Of a DNA stretch of 64,000 bases, positions 8,499 to 17,108 are shown piece by piece; positions within the stretch are counted from its first letter, which is position 1, and every line of letters starts with the position of its first letter. The stretch is taken from assembly GCA_964625575.1 (NCBI GenBank), contig CAZVBQ010000002.1, positions 124,001 through 188,000 of the forward strand, in the 5' to 3' direction. Source of the DNA: UTCHB3 sp964625575. GTDB lineage: Bacteria > Bacteroidota > Ignavibacteria > Ignavibacteriales > Ignavibacteriaceae. The translations under genes and the position numbers were made by a program. The notes beneath the pieces were generated by a model. That model saw only the letters and a list, made by a program, of their open reading frames with translations. It was not told the DNA's origin and ran no database searches.

Positions 8499-9059
8499 AT
8501 GAACAAGATACTCCCCTCAGTGCTGCTGTTCGCGGGGCTGATAATCGCTTCAATCCTCATCGATCTGTTGCTGCACAGCATCGGCATCGCGTGGATCGGC
8601 AGGTACTTCGGCATCCTCGGCACATCCCTTATAATTATTTCATTCACTTACTCCCTTAAAAAACGGAAACTGATTCAGTCAGGGCAGCCGAAATCGCTTC
8701 TGAACCTGCACGAGACCCTCGGCTGGCTCGGCGGAGTGATGATAATCGTTCACGGCGGCATCCACTTCAACGCGATCATCCCATGGATGGCACTTTTCGC
8801 GATGGTGATCGTGATCGCCAGCGGACTGACGGGGAAGTTCCTTCTTACGGAAGTGAAGGGCGACCTCAAAGACCGGGTAACAGAACTGAAGGGGCGCGGA
8901 TTCACTCAGGAAGAGATCGACAGGGACGTGCTGTTTCAGTCGCTTCTCGTCGGGAGAATGCAGAAGTGGCGCAAGGTTCACATGCCCCTTAACGCCATCT
9001 TCATGGCACTCGCGCTCATACACATAATCGGCACCATATTGATGTGGAGCTGGAGATGA
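8499..9059 (+). CDS. Four-helix membrane protein, likely b-type cytochrome partner of the decahaem protein (186 aa)
   Basis: Four hydrophobic segments are visible (about residues 5-25, 34-53, 75-110 and 163-183). Histidines sit at 71, 85, 89, 161 and 175, several at helix positions suited to binding haem b, as in cytochrome b561-like quinol-oxidising anchors. A soluble loop (residues 117-160) joins helices 3 and 4. I chose ATG 8499 over the upstream TTG at 8481. Its stop overlaps the start of the decahaem cytochrome gene (ATGA at 9056-9059), so the two are translationally coupled. Inference: it takes electrons from menaquinol and passes them to the c-type partner. The haem assignment is not proven. 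Confidence 0.75.
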   Translation: MNKILPSVLLFAGLIIASILIDLLLHSIGIAWIGRYFGILGTSLIIISFTYSLKKRKLIQSGQPKSLLNLHETLGWLGGVMIIVHGGIHFNAIIPWMALFAMVIVIASGLTGKFLLTEVKGDLKDRVTELKGRGFTQEEIDRDVLFQSLLVGRMQKWRKVHMPLNAIFMALALIHIIGTILMWSWR

Positions 9060-10003
9060 GAACCATGTACTTTTTCGCGGCAACACTTCTTTTGGGAATT
9101 GTCGCCGTTACCTTCACCCCCTACTACGCAATCAACCCGGGCGTGCTCAACCACGGACACGAAAACCTCAGCAACGACTGCATGAAGTGCCACTCGATCG
9201 GGCAGGGTGCCGTTTCAGATAAATGCCTCGAGTGCCACATCAGGGAGGATATCGGACTGAAACCCGCCGGCAACACGAAAGGGTTCAAACCTTCGCAGCG
9301 GAACCACTTCCTGCACAAAAACATTACGGATATCGACTGCGTAACCTGCCACCTCGAGCACACGGGCGATACCAAAAACCTCGCGATCAAGAAGTTTTCG
9401 CACACCATCATCGGTGCCGCCACCCGCGAAAAATGCTCAGCCTGCCACGACTACCAGCGACCCAAGGACGACTTTCACCAAACCCTGAAGAGTGAGTGCT
9501 CGGCCTGTCACAGCACCGAAACCTGGAAGGGCGCGAAGTTCGACCACGACGCCAACGGCGCGAGCAGCACAAATTGCGTAAACTGTCACGAAAAAGTTAA
9601 ACCCAACGACGATCTCCACAGCTCGTTCGCGAAGGGTGAGTCGTGCGCGGCATGCCACACCACCAAAGCGTGGAAACCTTCAACCTTCGATCACTCGAAA
9701 TACTTCGTTTTCGACGGAAATCACCCCGAAACCTGCTCGAATTGCCACACTTCCGCCACCGGATACAAACAGTACACCTGCTACAACTGCCACGAGCACT
9801 CCGAGGCGAAAATCGCCCGCAAACACCAAAAAGAAGGCATCGCCGACTTCACCAACTGCGTTAAATGCCACCGCTCCGGCAACGAACACGACATCAAAGG
9901 CGGAAGCGAAGGCAATAAAGCCGGCGGCGAAAGCGGAAAAGAGCAGAAAGACCGCGGACGGGAAAACAAAAAAGAGCGAGAACACGAAGGCGGGGAGGAT
10001 TAA
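9056..10003 (+). CDS. Decahaem c-type cytochrome, membrane-anchored (315 aa)
   Basis: The protein has ten CxxCH haem-binding motifs, in order CMKCH, CLECH, CVTCH, CSACH, CSACH, CVNCH, CAACH, CSNCH, CYNCH and CVKCH, with many extra histidines as distal ligands. One N-terminal hydrophobic segment (residues 4-22) is a signal anchor. The repeated CxxCH/FDH spacing recalls cytochrome c7/c3-type modules. The C-terminal 40 residues are a highly charged, glycine/lysine/glutamate-rich tail. I start it at ATG 9056, inside the upstream stop; a GTG at 9044 is also possible. Expected role: periplasmic electron relay receiving electrons from the b-type partner. Its final acceptor is unknown. Confidence 0.92.
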   Translation: MRTMYFFAATLLLGIVAVTFTPYYAINPGVLNHGHENLSNDCMKCHSIGQGAVSDKCLECHIREDIGLKPAGNTKGFKPSQRNHFLHKNITDIDCVTCHLEHTGDTKNLAIKKFSHTIIGAATREKCSACHDYQRPKDDFHQTLKSECSACHSTETWKGAKFDHDANGASSTNCVNCHEKVKPNDDLHSSFAKGESCAACHTTKAWKPSTFDHSKYFVFDGNHPETCSNCHTSATGYKQYTCYNCHEHSEAKIARKHQKEGIADFTNCVKCHRSGNEHDIKGGSEGNKAGGESGKEQKDRGRENKKEREHEGGED

Positions 10004-10070
10004 CTTCCGGAAAAACTAAAACCGGGTTGCTCTACAAGATATATAATCAAAAATTCTATCTGGAGTAAAA

Positions 10071-11357
10071 ATGAACAGACTTGAAAATAACATATACGAT
10101 TACCTCCCTCTTAACAGAAAAGAGAGATTTTATACAGGCACGGTACTGCCTCAGATAATTTGCGGCGATAATTTCAGAAATCTGCATCTTTTCTTTGAAC
10201 TTATCCCTGGATTTCCCCAAACAGTGGAAATCAAACCGGATGCTTCTTCAAACAACATTCTCTTCTTCACGGAATACAGCCTCAAAGAAAGCCTTGTTGA
10301 AGATCATCACAAGTCTAAATTCAGCGGCAATTACGAAACGAAGGACACACCGGACGGGATTATTTTGATCACATCGCCTGAAATTTTGCTGGTGGTTATC
10401 GAAGCAAAAATGTACAGTAACGCGTCTGCTGAAAAGATAAATGAGCAATTGAGAAATCAGAAATGGATCATCGATGAGCTCGTTGCCATCCACTCAATCC
10501 CAAAGGATAATGTTTTTCACGTCGCCATCACTCCTTCCGGCATGGTACGCCACAAAGCAGCCTTAGATTCGCCATTAATCTACTGGGAAGATATTCTCGA
10601 CAAATATCAGCCTCTTCTGAAAAACAACTATTTCTATGAAACTTTACGCATTGCGATAGATAAATTCGATGGGCTTAAGTCACAGTCACAAGGCGGTGGT
10701 TTGACTTATGGAAAAAACATGGATGAGAGAGTGCAGGGCAGAATAATAGTCGAACTGCACAACAGCGGAAAGAAATTCATGGTGGGTCGTGGTGGCGGAA
10801 TTTCTGGAGATAAATTAAAAACAGATATTGCAACCGGTGGTTGGAAGAGTTTTGAATATGAAGTGAATTATACACATACAGCTCCAATTAACGATAATTG
10901 GTTTACCTCTGAGCAGTTTGTTCGTGCTGTTCAAAAATATACTGCGCCGGTCCCTGTTGAGGAGAAAAAAGAAATCAGAAAAAAGAGCTTCCTGGACCGG
11001 TTCTTCAAAACTGAGGAGCTTCCGGTAACTCCAAAGTCCGATCAGCCGCCATATCACCCTGATCCGTGGCATTTCTCGCACCTTGGAATTGAGTATTTCG
11101 ACAACATTGCCCGAAAATTTGGAGCGAAAGCACTTAAAGAAGCTAAAATAGACCGGTTATACATCGGTAGTTCAGGTGAAGCATACGAAAAGAAGCGCTT
11201 TGGCAGAAATGTGAACCCGAATTGGGCAGTAGAAATGACTGACGGAAGCAAATACAAGTGCAGAGCAAACCGCAACCAGCCACTCGAAGAGGGATTATGG
11301 ACAAAGTCAAATTGCCTTGTCTTCGATTGGAGTGATATTGTCGAATGGTTCGAGTGA
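10071..11357 (+). CDS. PD-(D/E)XK nuclease-like protein with unknown C-terminal domain (428 aa)
   Basis: I do not recognise the whole protein. The N-terminal 200 residues contain a restriction-endonuclease-like core: D95 in TPDGIILI, then E111 and K113 in LLVVIEAKMYS, spaced as in PD-(D/E)XK enzymes, followed by a helix with conserved basic residues. The rest (about 210-428) has no obvious family. It contains a glycine-rich stretch (MVGRGGGISG), a charged linker around 300-325 and a tryptophan-rich end. A membrane segment or signal peptide is absent. It opens the accessory island and lies next to the tRNA remnants and a restriction-modification pair, so a defence role is reasonable but not shown. 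Confidence 0.7.
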   Translation: MNRLENNIYDYLPLNRKERFYTGTVLPQIICGDNFRNLHLFFELIPGFPQTVEIKPDASSNNILFFTEYSLKESLVEDHHKSKFSGNYETKDTPDGIILITSPEILLVVIEAKMYSNASAEKINEQLRNQKWIIDELVAIHSIPKDNVFHVAITPSGMVRHKAALDSPLIYWEDILDKYQPLLKNNYFYETLRIAIDKFDGLKSQSQGGGLTYGKNMDERVQGRIIVELHNSGKKFMVGRGGGISGDKLKTDIATGGWKSFEYEVNYTHTAPINDNWFTSEQFVRAVQKYTAPVPVEEKKEIRKKSFLDRFFKTEELPVTPKSDQPPYHPDPWHFSHLGIEYFDNIARKFGAKALKEAKIDRLYIGSSGEAYEKKRFGRNVNPNWAVEMTDGSKYKCRANRNQPLEEGLWTKSNCLVFDWSDIVEWFE

Positions 11358-11370
11358 CGGTTTAAGAGTA

Positions 11371-11507
11371 GTAGACAGGCAGGGTTTCCGGATTCCAATC
11401 CCGGACGAGCGTTTGACTACGGATCAAAAGGTTGAGGGTTCTCATCCGGGACGGGCAGCTGCTTACAAATCAGCCGGTCGCGGGTTCGAGACCCGCAGGG
11501 TGCATTA
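11371..11507 (+). pseudogene. Cluster of three broken tRNA 3' halves
   Basis: Three tRNA-like 3' portions lie head to tail. The middle one (about 11406-11453) has a 5-bp anticodon stem and the loop CTACGGA, giving anticodon ACG (Arg), but its T-arm is degenerate (TTCTCAT instead of TTCGAAT). The third (about 11455-11507) has a good T-arm (GCGGG, TTCGAGA, CCCGC) and an acceptor 3' strand, with a mismatched anticodon arm. The first (about 11371-11406) keeps mainly a T-arm-like hairpin. In each copy the sequence upstream of the anticodon arm (acceptor 5' strand and D-arm) is missing. They look like remnants of recombination at tRNA genes. Confidence 0.6.
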
Positions 11508-11617
11508 ATCAATATCGACGCAGAGCCTTTGTAATACATGCCCCCAAATTAACACTTCTCATGACCTTTGTCAATTCAGAGAAATATTTGGCCAAGATTT
11601 AACAATACAGAAGACTG

Positions 11618-12559
11618 TTATGATACATTGCGTGGCCCAAAGAACTTGTCACCATTAAAATGGATCAGATGATCTGGTTCTTCTGCTATCCAAACTTCAG
11701 TTTCCCATGCAATTTCGGCTATGAATTTTTTAAACTCCAGTCTGCTCGCGAATACTGTGACAAATATCTTCCCAAAAGGACAATCCTTAAACGATTCTTC
11801 CAGTTCGATCAAACGTTTGGGGGAAATTGGGCCATGCGACGTGACAACCTCAATCAGATAAATCCACTTTCTTACATTATCCGCAACAATTATGTCGGGT
11901 ATTTTGCTATGCTGATCGATGAATATTCCAAGTTCTCCCAACCGCTCAATCTTTTTATAGAAACTTTTATCGGCCGTGTCACCAAGATACAGCAATTCTA
12001 CATTTTGGATAAATCTTGGTACGAATTCTTCAAGAGTTTTTACCTGTATCTCATTGTGTTTGCCAGGTGAGAGATTTTTTATAATTCCATCCAATTCTAC
12101 GGTGATATGAACGTCTTCCCTTTTCTTATTGTACACTTCTTTCAACTTGCCGGCATTTCCCGTGAACAGCAACAGTTGTTTACGCCATTTCCTGGTTCCG
12201 TACGAATTGATTACCGGAAGTACTTCGCTGGAAATTGCATAATGTGCTTTAGGACTGTTCACAGCAAGCTCAGGTTGTTCAGGGTTATAATCAACAATTT
12301 TTGCTTGAACCAGTTGGTGTAGAACGTTTTTTCTGAAAGTTTCTCTGGTATTTGGAGCATAGGCTCGAGAATAGTTATCTGAAATGAATTTCATTATTCC
12401 TTTAGATATACCCAATTGAGTAATCTTTGCATCAGACCAACTATCATTTTCTTTAATATTACAAAGAGCCAGAAGTGTCAGAGCAGACATTTCATTGGAC
12501 TGTGCATCAGGTAAACCAAGACTTTGAAGAATTTCCTGAGCTTCTTGTATTTTACTCAT
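11618..12559 (-). CDS. Type II restriction endonuclease, BsuBI/PstI family (predicted CTGCAG)
   Basis: It cuts unmethylated DNA, in this family at CTGCAG. At about 313 aa the length is normal. An N-terminal winged-helix-like region (1-100) precedes the catalytic half. The family core is intact: LLYLGDTADKSFY, then DQHSKIPDIIVAD, then YLIEVVTSHGPISPKR, carrying the PD and E of the nuclease centre. I use ATG 12559 rather than the upstream TTG at 12565. The methyltransferase stop codon (12552-12554) lies inside its first codons, an eight-base overlap that couples translation. Both genes are visibly AT-richer than the surrounding housekeeping genes, suggesting acquisition. Confidence 0.92.
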   Translation of the reverse strand: MSKIQEAQEILQSLGLPDAQSNEMSALTLLALCNIKENDSWSDAKITQLGISKGIMKFISDNYSRAYAPNTRETFRKNVLHQLVQAKIVDYNPEQPELAVNSPKAHYAISSEVLPVINSYGTRKWRKQLLLFTGNAGKLKEVYNKKREDVHITVELDGIIKNLSPGKHNEIQVKTLEEFVPRFIQNVELLYLGDTADKSFYKKIERLGELGIFIDQHSKIPDIIVADNVRKWIYLIEVVTSHGPISPKRLIELEESFKDCPFGKIFVTVFASRLEFKKFIAEIAWETEVWIAEEPDHLIHFNGDKFFGPRNVS

Positions 12560-14108
12560 AATCAAAATCCATCCTAAATTCGTTATTAACTATTTTTTCT
12601 GCGGATTCTACCGAAAAGTCGTTGCTGAGGATCAGTTTTTCGCCAATTGCGTAAATCGTTTGCAATGGAGGTAGTGGCATCGCGCGCAATTCAGTTGCAC
12701 TAACGTTTATATTTCCATTAAAAATTCTAAAATAATGGTCAAAAATGCTGCTGTTCAGTAAAGCACAAAGCCCAATAATTTCCTTTCGCGACATATGACC
12801 GTTTGGCCTGTAGATATAGTTCAGCTTGTTTTCAACACCAATTTTATCGGAATCTTCAATTGAGCAAAAATGGGGAGCAGCGATTAATCGATGCTTATCA
12901 TCTTTTGCACTAAATCGTCGTAACAGAATGTAATTTTTATTAGGAATCAGTAACTTCTCTGTCGTTTGTGTAATTTTAATAAATTGTCCTTTCCCCTCTT
13001 TAAAGACAGGCCAATTCACTTTCATCTTCATAACATTATGCAACCAAAGAAGGGGAACTGAATCTGAGGAAGTAATTGAACAGCTTATTTCATCCTTTAA
13101 TCTGAACGCAACAACAGGTCCGGTTGAAATTTGGAGATTATACCCCTCCAAGCTTCCATTCCACGACTTAAAGAGGTTAAGTACCTCTTCACCGGTATCA
13201 TCTACCGGAAGATGTAACATCCTGTCTTTTGAATTGAAATCAATTAAATACTCCTCGCGGTATTTCACATTCTTTTTTTCTACAAGATCAGCAATTCCAC
13301 AAGATGAAGAGACTACAATTTCGCCTAAATCGTCATATTTGAGTCGTTTCACACCTTTAATGATTATTGTCTCCTGCAAAACCTTGTCTCTGGCAAAAGC
13401 CTCAGTTCTTGATTTGAATAAATGAATATGATCAAGCCTGATATTTCTAAAAAAAAAGTTGCGGAAATCTTTGAAATACAGACCAGATGAAAAGCTTCTC
13501 GGAACAATAAAAATTAACGATCCTTCAGTGTTCAGCAACGTCGACGCAATGATTAAAAAAGCCGCGTAAATATTAGATACACCATTGACAAATCTGGAGA
13601 CCGTAATTACTCTTGAATCATCTTTTGATAACTTAAAATAGGGAGGGTTCCCTATAATAAAGTCATACCCCGAGTCAATGTCGTTTGTCGAAAAAAGACT
13701 CGTGTTGTCAAGAATAAAATCTTCAGTGATCAGATTCCATTCGAAATTAACATCTCTTTCCTTTAACCACTCTGCTAGAAATTGTACTGATTTTCTTGTT
13801 AAGGTTAAAAGATCTGTGTCCGTTTCATATAGAGTAAGTGAAATATGTGATATCGTATTACATTTCACCAATTTTTCGATTAAGGCACACGATAAAACTG
13901 CTGTACCACATCCAGGATCGAGAATTTTAATCCGGGATTTTGTAGTGTTGGCAAATTCTCCCATAAAGCGAGCTAGCGCCGGTGGCGTGAAATATTGACC
14001 AGCTTGTTTGTTGGGTTTGAACTTAATCAACCTTGAATAATGCAATCCGATCCGGTCTGCAAAATCTGCTGGTAATTCATTTTGATAAGGTTGTATTATT
14101 TCAGTCAC
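12552..14108 (-). CDS. N6-adenine DNA methyltransferase of the BsuBI/PstI-type system (518 aa)
   Basis: It methylates adenine in the sequence cut by the downstream endonuclease, protecting host DNA. The motif order fits a gamma-type amino-methyltransferase: AGQYFTPPALARFM (motif X, residues 36-50), ILDPGCGTAVLSCAL (AdoMet motif I, 62-76) and IIGNPPYFKL (catalytic NPPY, 154-157). A target-recognition domain fills the C-terminal half. The start is GTG at 14108. It is the first gene of a two-gene operon with the nuclease, so methylation is made first. The recognition sequence is inferred from the nuclease family. Confidence 0.92.
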   Translation of the reverse strand: MTEIIQPYQNELPADFADRIGLHYSRLIKFKPNKQAGQYFTPPALARFMGEFANTTKSRIKILDPGCGTAVLSCALIEKLVKCNTISHISLTLYETDTDLLTLTRKSVQFLAEWLKERDVNFEWNLITEDFILDNTSLFSTNDIDSGYDFIIGNPPYFKLSKDDSRVITVSRFVNGVSNIYAAFLIIASTLLNTEGSLIFIVPRSFSSGLYFKDFRNFFFRNIRLDHIHLFKSRTEAFARDKVLQETIIIKGVKRLKYDDLGEIVVSSSCGIADLVEKKNVKYREEYLIDFNSKDRMLHLPVDDTGEEVLNLFKSWNGSLEGYNLQISTGPVVAFRLKDEISCSITSSDSVPLLWLHNVMKMKVNWPVFKEGKGQFIKITQTTEKLLIPNKNYILLRRFSAKDDKHRLIAAPHFCSIEDSDKIGVENKLNYIYRPNGHMSRKEIIGLCALLNSSIFDHYFRIFNGNINVSATELRAMPLPPLQTIYAIGEKLILSNDFSVESAEKIVNNEFRMDFDYE

Positions 14109-14362
14109 TTCAGCAAAACTATGGTTTAATGTCTCAAATATAATTACAGGGAAATTTAATTCCGATTCAATTTCAAATCTGGATCAGTTCCCCGTTTCAA
14201 AATAAATATTCCTGCCAAATCTCATTGACTAAATTCTCCGGCACAAGAAGGCATTCATTAGATTCACGCACTCTTAAAATATCCTCACCACCACCAAAAT
14301 TCCCTTACAAATTATTCCCGCTGTTTTATTAGATTTTGATCCAACAGAAAGGAAATTGCGAA
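14109..14362. other. Intergenic region between the methyltransferase and the acidic-tail gene
   Basis: About 250 AT-rich bases hold the divergent control regions of the two genes. I see no gene, repeat or strong hairpin. Confidence 0.4.
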
Positions 14363-15307
14363 ATGACAGATAAATTATCCCTCGACGAGGTTTTGGATAT
14401 AAGGCAGTTCTTAAGCAACGAGATCGAAATGATACGGTTTGGTGAATCGGGCAGAACACCCACGGAGGATGAGGAGGAGATCATCATAATCACCAAGGAG
14501 ATCAAAAGGGTTGAATCGTTATACCTGAATGAGATCAAGACTGAAGAAACCATCAACCTTCTTCAACCGGTGTTCGGGGTGATCGAGGACTACCATAAGC
14601 TGCTCTACACTGTTTTCGAGACACCGCATAAAGATCCCGCGCCTCTCATTAAGAAGTTTCAGGCGACGCTTCAGCGGGATATATCACTGCAAATGGATAA
14701 TCTGAAACTCGATCTGATCCCTTTCCTCGAGCGGCACGTGATCCCGTTCAATGATTTTGTTGGTGCTGCCAAATCAAGCGACTATTACAAGGAAAACACC
14801 GCGAAGATATTTATGATCAGCGGCACCGACGCGAAAATTGACGCCATGCTGGACAGAATTGTATCGATCATTACCTCTTATGAATCCGCTCTTACAGGCG
14901 CGTTCCTTACCATGCATGACAGGAAAATATTCGACTCAGGCGATGTTATCAACAGTCTTATGACGGAAATGAAAGTCTCTCTTGAGAAATTTCTTTCGAT
15001 TGCCAACGATGAGTTGATACCTTACTGTGATGACAACGGGTTCGATCCTTATCAGATACTTGTTGATCTGTTCGATCAGATCGATCTGAAGCAGGAAGAG
15101 TCCGGCTTCGAAGGTGACTTGTTAGACGAAGGCCTCGAAGTGGATATCGACAGCCTCGACGATGATTTCGATGACTTCGACGACGACGATGAAGTCGGTT
15201 TCGGCAAACGGAATCGCTTCGACGAGGAAGACTCGTTCGATGATGACGCCGGCTTTGATGATGACGATGATGATTTCAAACCGGGCAAGAAAAGGAAGGG
15301 GTGGTAA
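14363..15307 (+). CDS. Hypothetical protein with a long aspartate-rich tail (314 aa)
   Basis: No family recognised. Residues 1-250 are helical and soluble. Residues 255-305 form a low-complexity acidic segment dominated by D with F and E (DDDFDDFDDDDE and DDDAGFDDDDDD), ending in a short basic tip (KPGKKRKGW). Such tails often mimic nucleic acid, bind calcium or mediate protein contact; none of these is shown here. The ATG at 14363 follows AAGGAAAT and is preferred over the TTG at 14336. The encoding DNA is rich in GAT/GAC repeats, a possible site of length change. No signal peptide is seen. Confidence 0.72.
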   Translation: MTDKLSLDEVLDIRQFLSNEIEMIRFGESGRTPTEDEEEIIIITKEIKRVESLYLNEIKTEETINLLQPVFGVIEDYHKLLYTVFETPHKDPAPLIKKFQATLQRDISLQMDNLKLDLIPFLERHVIPFNDFVGAAKSSDYYKENTAKIFMISGTDAKIDAMLDRIVSIITSYESALTGAFLTMHDRKIFDSGDVINSLMTEMKVSLEKFLSIANDELIPYCDDNGFDPYQILVDLFDQIDLKQEESGFEGDLLDEGLEVDIDSLDDDFDDFDDDDEVGFGKRNRFDEEDSFDDDAGFDDDDDDFKPGKKRKGW

Positions 15308-15387
15308 CAAAAACCTTTGGTTGGTGGTGATTTGCTGCGCGAATGGCTATATTACTTTATTGATAATTCAAATTTTAGCGCAAAACG

Positions 15388-17106
15388 ATGAATAAAAGTC
15401 TCCCTTTACTAACATCCCATTTCCCCACGCTTATCGAGCGTAATTCGTGGTATGTTGACAAGACAAGGTTTATTCCCCTTCTGGAGGGACTTAATTCGCC
15501 CGCGATATTTTTCCTCAGACCCCGTCGTTTTGGCAAGTCACTTCTTCTCTCTGTTCTGGACCACTACTACGGTCGACAGTATGCGCAAGATTTCGAGCGG
15601 CTGTTCGGAAATTTGTTCATCGGTAAACCTGAGAACACCACCCCGCTTCGCAACTCATTTCTTGTTCTGAAGTTCGATTTTTCCGGCATTGAATCCGGGG
15701 ATAAATCGCTGGTAAGAGAATCCTTCAACTCGAAGATCAAGATCGGTTTCAATGATTTTAACTCTCACTACAATTTCCTGACTTCAGAGGAAATGGTGGC
15801 TATCAACAGTAGCGATTCTCCCGCGGTAAGAATAGGAAACTTCCTTTCCGAGGTTCAGAACAGGTTAAAGGGTAACAAGATTTACCTCCTGATAGATGAG
15901 TATGATCACTTCGCGAACGAACTTTATTCTTTCGACCGGGAATTTTTCAAAGACATAGTAACCGGCAACGGATGGGTCCGGAAGTTCTATGAAGTGATAA
16001 AACAATTCATGGGCACAGGTCTGATCGACAGGTTTTTTGCAACCGGAGTCACTCCCGTCACCCTCGACAGTATGACAAGCGGTTTTAACGTTGCAAGCAA
16101 CATCTCTCTTCTCGACGAATTCAACGAACTCTCAGGATTCACGGAAGAAGAAATTCAGGAATTGATCGCCGCGACAATTCAAAATCCGGGTGCTTTTGAT
16201 TCCCGAACGGTGATCAACGACATGCGCGCCTGGTATAACGGGAGCAGTTTCTCCTTCCGTGCAAAGAAAAAGCTCTACAACCCTCAGTTGGTGATCTCTT
16301 TCCTCTCATCCTTTTCGAAAGAGTTCAGATACCCTGATGAAATGGCGGACCAGAATGTCACCTCTGATTTCAGGAAGATCGCGAACATTCTCTCTCCGCT
16401 TCCGGGCGACCTCAATGACTCGATCATTGAGGAGATACTTGTAACCGGAAAAATCTCTGATTCTCTGACACTTCAATTCAATTTTGAAAAAGAGTTTTCA
16501 AAGGCGGACGCCATTTCACTTTTATATTATAACGGACTCCTCACCATAGAAGATCATTTCGCGGGATTGGTAACTTTTGGAATTCCCAATTATGTGGTCA
16601 AGCAACTTTATTGGGAGTTTTTCAGAGATGCCAGAGTTTCCGCCAAGGGCGCGCACTTTGATTCGGGTGAGACCGGAGCAGCCTTGAAAGCGATGTCATT
16701 GAATGGAGATATCCGCCGATTCGTGGAATACGCTCAAAAGGTTATATCCTCGGTTTCTTTCCGTGATCTGCAAAACTTCAGTGAGAAACACCTTAAAATG
16801 ATATTTCTTTCACTCCTTGCGGGCAACAACGCGTACTTTGTTTCGAGCGAGATTGAAACACGCGCGGGATATGCGGATCTGTTCCTTCAGAAGACCCACA
16901 ACAATCCGAATGGCTGGAATCACTTGATCGAACTTAAATATGTCAAATCCTCACAACCGAAACATACGGATCAATTGATTGAAGATGGCATTAAACAAGT
17001 TTCGATGTATCGCGATTCCTTACAAACCGTAAACCGCCAAAAACTAAAAACATGGCTGCTGATCTTCACCGGAAAAGATTCACACAAAATTGTTGAAGTA
17101 GTGTAA
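15388..17106 (+). CDS. AAA-ATPase-like protein with C-terminal PD-(D/E)XK domain (572 aa)
   Basis: This belongs to the widespread Bacteroidota family pairing an AAA-ATPase_like domain with a PDDEXK_9-type nuclease-like domain; its function is unknown. The family N-terminus with YVDKT is present. Residues 42-52 hold the P-loop variant FLRPRRFGKSL, a Walker B LLIDEYDHF follows near 170, and the C-terminal domain has D and ExK in GYADLFLQ and HLIELKYVK. A paralogue lies at 22287 on the other strand. The gene is convergent with the LamG gene, with stops two bases apart. Members are common in variable genome regions. Confidence 0.9.
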   Translation: MNKSLPLLTSHFPTLIERNSWYVDKTRFIPLLEGLNSPAIFFLRPRRFGKSLLLSVLDHYYGRQYAQDFERLFGNLFIGKPENTTPLRNSFLVLKFDFSGIESGDKSLVRESFNSKIKIGFNDFNSHYNFLTSEEMVAINSSDSPAVRIGNFLSEVQNRLKGNKIYLLIDEYDHFANELYSFDREFFKDIVTGNGWVRKFYEVIKQFMGTGLIDRFFATGVTPVTLDSMTSGFNVASNISLLDEFNELSGFTEEEIQELIAATIQNPGAFDSRTVINDMRAWYNGSSFSFRAKKKLYNPQLVISFLSSFSKEFRYPDEMADQNVTSDFRKIANILSPLPGDLNDSIIEEILVTGKISDSLTLQFNFEKEFSKADAISLLYYNGLLTIEDHFAGLVTFGIPNYVVKQLYWEFFRDARVSAKGAHFDSGETGAALKAMSLNGDIRRFVEYAQKVISSVSFRDLQNFSEKHLKMIFLSLLAGNNAYFVSSEIETRAGYADLFLQKTHNNPNGWNHLIELKYVKSSQPKHTDQLIEDGIKQVSMYRDSLQTVNRQKLKTWLLIFTGKDSHKIVEVV

Positions 17107-17108
17107 AT

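Noticed and set aside
11317..11508. 63-aa rightward frame
   Set aside because: It overlaps the end of the nuclease-like gene and the tRNA remnants, so it is a chance frame.
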